From assembly GCA_029858245.1 (NCBI GenBank), contig JAOUFL010000058.1, positions 1-11,126 of the forward strand: a stretch of 11,126 nucleotides of DNA. Direction: 5' to 3'. Below, piece after piece: positions 1 to 6,170 of this stretch; position 1 is the first letter of the stretch, and every line of letters starts with the position of its first letter. The notes under the pieces were generated by a model, which was not told where the DNA came from, made no database searches, and saw only the letters and a program-made list of their open reading frames with translations. This DNA comes from Candidatus Zixiibacteriota bacterium. Its GTDB lineage: Bacteria > Zixibacteria > MSB-5A5 > RBG-16-43-9. The position numbers and the translations under genes are program-made.

Positions 1-418
1 GCATGAAAGTGTAATTGGGGCACAGGAGTTTGAAATCATGAAGAGTCATAACCACAGGGACGTTTTTTTTCTTTAAAACCGGAAGTATGGAAGGGGAAAG
101 CTGATGGTAGATATTATGCAGGTGAGCCAGGTCCGGTTTGGTAACCTTTATCAGATCCTCCATCTTTTTCTTCGCCTCGAAGTTATAGATTATTCTGAAA
201 GTGGTTTTGGCTAAATCCCATGGCAGACGGGAATGATTGTTGTAATCCACGTTTGAAACAAAATATTTATCATAATCGGTTTTTAAATTGTCAGGGTGCT
301 GCATAGAAAAAGGGATAATTGTATGACCCACTGACTCTAATCCTTTTATTCTCATTAAAATTCCGGTCTCTGGTCCGCCACAGGGATGATGGTATTTGTT
401 TACAAGTATAATTTTCAT
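1..418 (-). CDS. GT4-type glycosyltransferase, N-terminal 139 residues (runs off the left edge)
   Basis: This is an open frame from the ATG at 418-416 to the window edge with no stop, so the gene is partial. The protein begins MKIILVNKYHHPCGGPETG, the glycine-rich N-terminal loop of GT-B fold, family GT4 ('group 1') glycosyltransferases. It continues with GLESVGHTIIPFS (residues 27-39), then DLAHLHNIYHQLSPSIL and VMTLHDFKLLCPNYTF near the edge. The last two are the usual DxxHxHN and TxHD..LCP segments of the GT4 acceptor domain. The C-terminal donor domain, with its catalytic EX7E region, lies outside the window. The start overlaps the stop of the upstream methyltransferase as ATGA, and no clear Shine-Dalgarno is visible, so translation is probably coupled. 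The inferred role is transfer of a nucleotide-activated sugar to the lipid-linked EPS repeat unit in the cytoplasm. Donor and acceptor sugars cannot be read from the sequence. Confidence 0.88.
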   Translation of the reverse strand, partial: MKIILVNKYHHPCGGPETGILMRIKGLESVGHTIIPFSMQHPDNLKTDYDKYFVSNVDYNNHSRLPWDLAKTTFRIIYNFEAKKKMEDLIKVTKPDLAHLHNIYHQLSPSILPVLKKKNVPVVMTLHDFKLLCPNYTFM

Positions 419-1452
419 ACTGTAGATTTTAAATTTGATTTTCGAACATAAAAAGCGATATAAAAACCCAATTCATTAACCTTATCTCTATCGAGGATAA
501 ATCTCAAACTTTTCATAATGAGTAAGCGAAAAATAACTGAAAAGCTCATCCGTATTTTATTCAGGGAACTTTTATTCTTGCATTCGTTTCGAATAAAGTT
601 TTTTAAATCAGCCTTTATTCCATTGAGAGGCAGACTGAATTTTTTGGAGAGAACTTTCTCCACTTCGAATCCATATTTCTCTAAATAATTCCTTAAAGAG
701 GCGATAGTAAAAAAGTGAAGGTGTCTGGGAACGTCTAAAATGTGACAACTTCGCCCAAAGACTTTAATTTCCGGGCAGCCGGCATTGGGGACACCGATCA
801 TCAAAAGGCCACCCTCTTTTAAAAGCCGATGAATTTTCTCCAGATAAGAACCCGGGGAATAAAGATGTTCCATAGTCTGGCTCAAAACCACTACATCAAA
901 ATAGCTTTCAGGAAAATCGGCACTCCCTAATTCTCCACAGAAGATATTAAGCCCTTTTCTTCTTCCGGTATCTACAGCCTTTTTGCTTATCTCCACCCCA
1001 TAAACCTCCCAGCCAAAACCTTTCATCTGATTTAAGAACTCACCACTTCCGCAGCCGATATCTAAAAGTTTCCCTTTTTCCCCTTTTGGCACCACGATCA
1101 TAAAATTTCCGACTAATAATTTGGAGAGGAATTTTTTTAAAATATTTTTCGAATTGTAATACCCTTCTAAGGAAACTTTCTTTAACCATTCCCGATAATT
1201 CAATCTCTTGTTTTTAAAATCCTGATAAGAATAATAGGTTTCCACTGGATAATACCTTCCGATTGAATCTTTAGCTGGTCTGGGGTTCAGATAGAGTAAT
1301 CCGCAATTATCACATCTTACTATCTTAAATTTTTCACCAGTATCCTGATATTCTGCTTCCAGAAAGAGCTCGGTTTTATTCCCATGGCAGAAATCACAAG
1401 AGGTAAACTCTAATTCAGTTTTTTGCTTTTGCTCTGTTGTTGCTGTGTTCAG
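415..1452 (-). CDS. class I SAM methyltransferase with N-terminal zinc ribbon, CTG start (345 aa)
   Basis: The conventional start would be the GTG at 1245, but the same frame stays open to 1452 and the extra 69 residues encode a clear domain. Residues 19-22 read CDFC and 47-50 CDNC, followed by GLLYLNPRP and GRYYPVETYYSYQ, the N-terminal zinc ribbon and linker common in glycan-cluster methyltransferases. An in-frame TAA sits directly before the CTG at 1452-1450. No ATG, GTG or TTG occurs in frame between that stop and 1245. A perfect AAGGAGG lies 6 nt upstream of the CTG. The Rossmann methyltransferase core follows: LLDIGCGSGEF (motif I, about 130-139), acidic VYGVEIS (E154), then VVVLSQTMEHLYSPGSYLEKI and LLMIGVPN. 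The likely role is SAM-dependent methylation of a sugar or sugar precursor of the polymer; the exact substrate is unknown. The stop overlaps the next gene by ATGA. The methyltransferase identity is near certain, the CTG start likely. Confidence 0.85.
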   Translation of the reverse strand: MNTATTEQKQKTELEFTSCDFCHGNKTELFLEAEYQDTGEKFKIVRCDNCGLLYLNPRPAKDSIGRYYPVETYYSYQDFKNKRLNYREWLKKVSLEGYYNSKNILKKFLSKLLVGNFMIVVPKGEKGKLLDIGCGSGEFLNQMKGFGWEVYGVEISKKAVDTGRRKGLNIFCGELGSADFPESYFDVVVLSQTMEHLYSPGSYLEKIHRLLKEGGLLMIGVPNAGCPEIKVFGRSCHILDVPRHLHFFTIASLRNYLEKYGFEVEKVLSKKFSLPLNGIKADLKNFIRNECKNKSSLNKIRMSFSVIFRLLIMKSLRFILDRDKVNELGFYIAFYVRKSNLKSTV

Positions 1453-1458
1453 TTATTG

Positions 1459-1465
1459 CCTCCTT
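1459..1465 (-). promoter_or_regulatory. Shine-Dalgarno (AAGGAGG) that fixes a CTG start
   Basis: The minus strand reads AAGGAGG-CAATAA-CTG, a full anti-16S match with 6-nt spacing. The TAA just before CTG is in the methyltransferase frame, so this site cannot serve an upstream in-frame start. It selects the CTG at 1452-1450 as the initiation codon of the 345-aa methyltransferase. Confidence 0.8.
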
Positions 1466-1508
1466 AGTATTTATTTACAAATAAAATCTTCATTCTTCGT
1501 GTGTATTC

Positions 1509-2225
1509 TCAATGTTTGTTCTTAAATATCACAATCAGTTCGTGAGCCCAGTTCTTCCTGATGAGACGCATAAATCGCACAAGGTTGTACAGCACCCTGC
1601 TATTAGGATTACCTACTTCGTAATAGGTGGTTACAACCTCGAAATCGTATCTTCTACAAAGTTGTGTAAGGGTCTGGTAATCATACCAACAAACATGAGT
1701 TGGGTTACTGGGCGCTCTTCCATAAACCAGGTTATAAAAATGCCACAACATCGATTCAGAATTCGGGGTCGTAATGATTAGAATGCCGTCCTTTGCCAAA
1801 TGTTTCTTAATATTTTGCAGAACTAGGCCGGGGTTGTTAACATGTTCAATCAATTCTCCACAAACAACTACCTCAAAACGCCTACCTAAATTGAAGTTCT
1901 CCACATCTCCCACTAAGATGTCATATCCTCGTTGATTTAAAAGCTTTACTTCTTTCTCGGCATTGTCCAACCCTACCACTTCTTTAGCCACATCTTTTAT
2001 CCCTTTATGAAGCCAGTCATTGAAGTTCTCTTCCGATTCAGCGAAGTGATCAACACAACCCAGGTCTAAAACTGTTTTGTCGAAACAATACTTTTGAACT
2101 ATCTTATACCGGTTGCTGTATCTGAGTATTCTTCTTTTATTGGTCTTCAGTGCACAGTTATCAAAAAGATCGGTTTTATTCCCTTCACAAAAATCACAAT
2201 TGATATATTTGATGGTTTTTTCCAT
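1509..2225 (-). CDS. class I SAM methyltransferase with GCVxH-type motif I (238 aa)
   Basis: This is a SAM-dependent methyltransferase with a Rossmann core. Motif I is VLDLGCVDH (residues 52-60), where the usual GxG is replaced by GCVxH. I associate that variant with a group of class I methyltransferases found in glycan clusters. It is followed by WLHKGIKDVAKEVVGLD (acidic D87), VVVCGELIEHVNNPGLVLQNI (119-139) and ILIITTPNS (148-156). The N-terminus has CDFC (10-13) plus EGNKTDLF, matching the zinc ribbon of the next methyltransferase (CDFC, GNKTELF). The second CxxC of that ribbon is absent; the only other nearby cysteine is C24. The ATG start has a weak upstream AGAAAAG. It sits 11 bp after the GT4 gene and 56 bp before the second methyltransferase. 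It probably methylates a repeat-unit sugar or an activated precursor; the substrate cannot be told. Confidence 0.85.
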   Translation of the reverse strand: MEKTIKYINCDFCEGNKTDLFDNCALKTNKRRILRYSNRYKIVQKYCFDKTVLDLGCVDHFAESEENFNDWLHKGIKDVAKEVVGLDNAEKEVKLLNQRGYDILVGDVENFNLGRRFEVVVCGELIEHVNNPGLVLQNIKKHLAKDGILIITTPNSESMLWHFYNLVYGRAPSNPTHVCWYDYQTLTQLCRRYDFEVVTTYYEVGNPNSRVLYNLVRFMRLIRKNWAHELIVIFKNKH

Positions 2226-2236
2226 ATCTTTTCTAT

Positions 2237-3319
2237 TCAGATTAAATTTTTATCTTTTAATCGCTGATAAATAGCCTGTGCCATCCTGTTTTCTGTATAT
2301 TTACTCTCCACTTTCTTTTTAGCTATTTGTCCCAGTTTAACCACCAGATCCGGGTTGTTTAAAAGAAGCTTCATCTTATCAGCTAAATCTTTAGAATTGT
2401 CAGGCTCTACCAGAAGGGCATCCTCCTTATCTTTTAGATAATCAGTTACGCTTGAAACTCTGGAGATAACCAGCCCTTTTCCCAAAGCCATACAGCCGAG
2501 CAAAGTCAGTTGAGCAAAAGAATGTCTTCTCTCTGGCAGTGAAAGGACCACGAACTTTGCCCTGGAGGTAATTTCATTCAAGGTCAAAAGGTTGGTTTTC
2601 TTAAGGAACTCAATACCTGAAGGAAGTTTTTCGCCACCAATTTCCTCAGGTTCTAATTTGTTTCTACCCACAATTAAAAGCCTGGTTTTAGTGTTAAGCT
2701 GGGCATATGCTTTTATCAGGGTTCTCCAGTCTCTGAAGTTAGTTCCCTGATAGCCAATGGAGAGGATATAATCCTCTACTTTTGCTCCATTAGTGGAAAA
2801 TCTGGACGGGTCTAAACCCAGGGGGATAAAATCGCTTCTGGGAATTATTTCAGGCAAATATCTCTGGTAATCCTCTTTTTGAACAGAGGCAAAATAGAAA
2901 AGGTGGTCTATTGAAGAGATGGCTTTTTTAAGAAAGGGTAAAACATACCGACTGTTTTTTCTGCCCAAACCCTCCACGTCGATTAATATAAGAGGAGTCT
3001 TTAGCTTAAAAATGCTCTTGAATAAAGCCGGGACAATCCCCATCTGCGAATGAAAAAAGATTAAAAGGTCATATTTTCTCATCTTGTGTAAAATCCTTAA
3101 AGACTGAAAAAGATGAAAATGTAAAAATTTTTTCTCGATTATGCTGAACAGAGGGATTTTCTTATAACCAATTACTTCAAATTTAAGATTATTTGCAGGC
3201 CAATATCTAAAAAACCCATATTTCTGATCAGGCAACAGAAGGTTAGAAATGTGCTTGCTTTTATCATCCTTTTTAACATTCTGCACTTCCCAGCCGACAG
3301 TCATCAGTATCTTTTTCAC
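2237..3319 (-). CDS. GT4-family glycosyltransferase with altered EX7E motif (360 aa)
   Basis: This is a complete GT-B fold glycosyltransferase of normal length for GT4. The N-terminal domain contains YDLLIFFHSQMGIVPALF (83-100) and TPLILIDVEGLGR. The linker before the donor domain reads FIPLGLDPSRFS (164-175), the usual 'PNGVD..F' segment. The C-terminal donor domain has DYILSIGYQG (183-192), LLIVGRN (214-220), GIEFLKKTNLLTLNEI and MALGKGLVISRVSSVTDYL. At the EX7E positions (267 and 275) it has Ser and Gly instead of two Glu. The start is GTG at 3319, overlapping the Wzy stop as GTGA and preceded by GGAAAG at 6-nt spacing, which supports this start and coupled translation. It likely adds one sugar of the lipid-linked repeat unit on the cytoplasmic side. 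Sugar specificity is unknown. Confidence 0.87.
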   Translation of the reverse strand: MKKILMTVGWEVQNVKKDDKSKHISNLLLPDQKYGFFRYWPANNLKFEVIGYKKIPLFSIIEKKFLHFHLFQSLRILHKMRKYDLLIFFHSQMGIVPALFKSIFKLKTPLILIDVEGLGRKNSRYVLPFLKKAISSIDHLFYFASVQKEDYQRYLPEIIPRSDFIPLGLDPSRFSTNGAKVEDYILSIGYQGTNFRDWRTLIKAYAQLNTKTRLLIVGRNKLEPEEIGGEKLPSGIEFLKKTNLLTLNEITSRAKFVVLSLPERRHSFAQLTLLGCMALGKGLVISRVSSVTDYLKDKEDALLVEPDNSKDLADKMKLLLNNPDLVVKLGQIAKKKVESKYTENRMAQAIYQRLKDKNLI

Positions 3320-4689
3320 AAGTTACTTTCCGGAATAGATTTTGACCAGTTCCCAATTAATCCAGCAAATAACCAGAAATAGAAAGCCAAAGGTCGCGTT
3401 TCCAAAGCTGCTCCTATGAAATCATAAAATAACACCCCAACAACTACTCCTAAAAAACCCAGAGCTACACCCTTTTCAAGCAGGTCACTTGAATAGTTAT
3501 AAACCTTAAGTCCGGTACTGTAAAATCTTTTAAGTATCCATAAAAAGGCCAGAAGACCAATCAACCCAACCTGACCCAGCATCTGAGCCCAATAGACATC
3601 TCCTAACCAGTAATTTGAGATTCTACTTTTTATTAAAACCCAACTCGGTCCAAGGCCAAACAGTGGAGATTGAGACAGGATTACTCTGGGAATCTCTATG
3701 AGGGTGAAAAGTCTATTCTTTTGAATATTTTCCAGAAAAGTAAGCGATAAGGTTGCAGAGAAATTTTTAAAAGGTGAGATTGCATAGCGAGATGTAGCTA
3801 CTTCTGCAAACTCAGCAGGATAGAAAGTCAAAATTAGAAAGAAAAATAGAACTATAAAAGAGCTACTTACTACCAGAGTCCACTTTCTTTTTATTATAGT
3901 TATAAAGAGTAAACTTATGAATAAAGTAAATATCAAACCCACGGAATAAGTAAAAAGAATGGTGAAAAAAGATAATAGGAAAAATAACCACATCTTCTTG
4001 ATTGGTTTTTTCCAGACAAAATAAACCCCTAACATCACAATGAAAATTACAAAGATAAAAAGCCCCAAGTTTACCGGATCACCAAATGTTCCAAAAACAA
4101 GATTGCCTTTCTCCCTGAGTCCCTGGATAAGCAACCATTCTTTAGAATAACTTCCCAGGCTAAGGATTGAAGGTCTGGGCATTAAGAGTTTGTTCACTTG
4201 AGTACCAAAGAAAATCTGTGATAATCCGATGAGAAATTGTAATGTTACGATGAATGCCAATCCGCGAATAAGCTTTTTAGTGAATCCCATATCCAGTTCA
4301 ATGTTTACTAAAAGTAAATACAAGGCATAGTATCGCAGTACTATTCTTAAGAAAAGTACAATCTCTAAAAGGGGGATTTGATTCAAAAGCCCGGATAAGA
4401 AGGCAGTAGATGCGAAAATCAGAACTGGCAAATCGACTGAGGTTTTTACAAAAGGCTTTTTCTCGATTACTCTTTTAATGATCAAAGCTACCAAGGTTAT
4501 AAATAATATAAGCTCGCTCACATACCTTAGAAGAGAGTAGAGCTGGTCCGTCACTGGTAAATATTTTAGGGCGAATTCCTCAAAGGGAATGAAAAAGGCA
4601 AGAAAGAGAACCACGGACTTAAAACTTCTGCCTGTCCAGAGCAAGATAAACAAGGAAATTATCGATACCAATAATAATTCTATTATCAT
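3316..4689 (-). CDS. Wzy-like EPS polymerase / O-antigen-ligase-family membrane protein (457 aa)
   Basis: This is a very hydrophobic protein with about 11-12 predicted membrane segments, starting at residue 2 (IIELLLVSIISLFILLW) and ending near 420-450. A large hydrophilic loop falls at about 290-375 (from FYPAEFAEVATSRYAISPF to GLGPSWVLIKSRISNYWLGDVYWAQML). A large periplasmic loop between late helices, with a 'plFGlGpg...' element, is the hallmark of the Wzy/WaaL (Wzy_C, O-antigen ligase) superfamily. Position right after Wzx and next to Wzc favours polymerase over ligase: it would join undecaprenyl-linked repeat units at the periplasmic face of the inner membrane. Sequence alone does not separate the two. 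The ATG is supported by an in-frame TAA two codons upstream. Its Shine-Dalgarno (AAGGGA) is unusually far away, about 14 nt. It lies 19 bp after wzx and overlaps the GT4 gene by 4 bp. Confidence 0.82.
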   Translation of the reverse strand: MIIELLLVSIISLFILLWTGRSFKSVVLFLAFFIPFEEFALKYLPVTDQLYSLLRYVSELILFITLVALIIKRVIEKKPFVKTSVDLPVLIFASTAFLSGLLNQIPLLEIVLFLRIVLRYYALYLLLVNIELDMGFTKKLIRGLAFIVTLQFLIGLSQIFFGTQVNKLLMPRPSILSLGSYSKEWLLIQGLREKGNLVFGTFGDPVNLGLFIFVIFIVMLGVYFVWKKPIKKMWLFFLLSFFTILFTYSVGLIFTLFISLLFITIIKRKWTLVVSSSFIVLFFFLILTFYPAEFAEVATSRYAISPFKNFSATLSLTFLENIQKNRLFTLIEIPRVILSQSPLFGLGPSWVLIKSRISNYWLGDVYWAQMLGQVGLIGLLAFLWILKRFYSTGLKVYNYSSDLLEKGVALGFLGVVVGVLFYDFIGAALETRPLAFYFWLFAGLIGNWSKSIPESNL

Positions 4690-4708
4690 AGGTTAGATTC
4701 TTTTCCCT

Positions 4709-6151
4709 TCACATCCGAGCAAAGATCAGCTCTTTGACTCGACAAAGGTTATATCCATATATGCCATTAAACGAAAAAAGAACAGCCAGATAACTTAACG
4801 CTCCCAAACCGATAATTAACAGCAGATGAAAATCTCTGGTGAGGTATAACACCACCAGCATCACCAGAGATGCTACACTTATTTTAACCACCGAGGGAAT
4901 AAGTACCTTTAGCTTGAAATCAAGCAGCTTTGCTATGGAGTAAAATGCTGCTACTAAAATAACAAGCTCGGTCATGGTGATGGCTAGGCTGCTTCCGATT
5001 TGAGCAAGTTTTGGAATCAGACTTAAATTAAGCACAAGATTAACTCCCAAACCCAGACCAGTGATCAAGGTATATATTTTCTGTTTTTCCAGAGATATCA
5101 AAGCGTATCCCAGAATCACGGATAAGCCCATGCAGAACAAGCCCCAAATAACTATCTGCAGGACTGAGGCTGAGCTGATAAACTCCTGACCGTAAAAGAA
5201 AAGGATTATCTTCTCGGAGAGAAAAGTAACGGCAAGACAAAGGGGCAGGCCCAGGCAAACAGTCAGGGCTAAGGATTTCTCCAGAATCCTTTTGAGATCT
5301 TCTTGAGAGGCCCTGGCTAACTCAGACATAATAGGGAACAAGGCAGCGATGAGGGTTGCCGGAACCATTCTTCCTGCTATGGCTAAGCGGTTAGCTGCAT
5401 TGTAAATTCCAGCTGTCTGTTCTCCTTTAAAAAAGGATAGTAAGACTGTATCTGCATTTAAAAACAAGCTGGTAAAAACCAGCAATAAGCTAAGCGAAAA
5501 GGATTTCCTCAAAAGACCTTTCCAGAAGGAGAGGTCAATTTCAATTTTGATCTTATGAAATCTTTTGCTTACGATAAACCAGGAAAGCAAGGTTATTAAA
5601 ATCCCGGTTATAATCTGGGAATATCCGATACCGATAATCCCTAAATTGAGAATCAGGGACGAAAAGCCTAATATAAAATATCCGAGGTATTGAATGAGGT
5701 TAGTTACAGACTCATACTCCAGCTTCTGATAAGCCTGAAAAACCCATCTCAGGCTCAGGGAAAAGTGGTTCAATAAAGAAGCCAGACCCAGCAAAATCAC
5801 AATGGTTGTTGTCTCCTCCGGATATCCCATAAAGATAAGTGCTAAAAAGGATGCTAAAAAGGTAAAGGTTGCCAGTAATAACTTAAGAAGTATTATATTC
5901 CCCAAATATTTTCCAGCTTTGCTTTTATCCTGAGAAACATCTCGTACTGCCAGGATGCTTATCCCCAGATCATTAACTAAAAAGAATATGGCAGTAAAGG
6001 AGAGTGCAAAGCTGAACTTCCCCAGATCCAGGGGTCCAAGATATCTACCTATAATAATGAATAAGAGAAAATAGAAAAATCTGCCCGCGAATCTGGATAG
6101 ACCCAGGGAACCTGAGTTTCTTAATATGACAAAGGCTTTAGTATGAGACAT
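4709..6151 (-). CDS. wzx: Wzx-type polysaccharide flippase, MOP superfamily (480 aa)
   Basis: This is a multi-pass membrane protein of 480 residues, typical of the Polysacc_synt/MVF-like branch of the MOP exporters, with 12-14 hydrophobic segments. Characteristic parts are the N-terminal NSGSLGLSRFAGRFFYFLLF and IGRYLGPLDLGKFSFALSF, then VFQAYQKLEYES in the middle, and GIYNAANRLAIAGRMVPATL followed by ALFPIMSELA, a conserved region of Wzx/RfbX proteins. It would move the undecaprenyl-pyrophosphate-linked repeat unit to the outer face of the inner membrane for polymerisation by the next gene product. Two start codons are adjacent: TTG at 6154 and ATG at 6151. I chose ATG because the GGAAAG Shine-Dalgarno abuts the TTG with no spacer. 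The gene lies about 20 bp after the kinase gene and 19 bp before the wzy-like gene. Confidence 0.9.
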   Translation of the reverse strand: MSHTKAFVILRNSGSLGLSRFAGRFFYFLLFIIIGRYLGPLDLGKFSFALSFTAIFFLVNDLGISILAVRDVSQDKSKAGKYLGNIILLKLLLATFTFLASFLALIFMGYPEETTTIVILLGLASLLNHFSLSLRWVFQAYQKLEYESVTNLIQYLGYFILGFSSLILNLGIIGIGYSQIITGILITLLSWFIVSKRFHKIKIEIDLSFWKGLLRKSFSLSLLLVFTSLFLNADTVLLSFFKGEQTAGIYNAANRLAIAGRMVPATLIAALFPIMSELARASQEDLKRILEKSLALTVCLGLPLCLAVTFLSEKIILFFYGQEFISSASVLQIVIWGLFCMGLSVILGYALISLEKQKIYTLITGLGLGVNLVLNLSLIPKLAQIGSSLAITMTELVILVAAFYSIAKLLDFKLKVLIPSVVKISVASLVMLVVLYLTRDFHLLLIIGLGALSYLAVLFSFNGIYGYNLCRVKELIFARM

Positions 6152-6170
6152 CAACTTTCCTGTGCTTAAA

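Noticed and set aside
1470..1485. Palindrome TTTATTT-AC-AAATAAA just upstream of the CTG-start gene.
   Set aside because: All-AT arms around a 2-nt loop make a weak hairpin in an AT-rich gap. It is not followed by features of a terminator, and chance is likely.
5040..5258. Minus-strand 72-codon frame inside the flippase gene.
   Set aside because: It is an out-of-frame shadow within a clear membrane protein gene.
6152..6154. TTG at 6154 as start of the flippase gene.
   Set aside because: The GGAAAG element abuts it with no spacing; the next codon is an ATG at workable distance.
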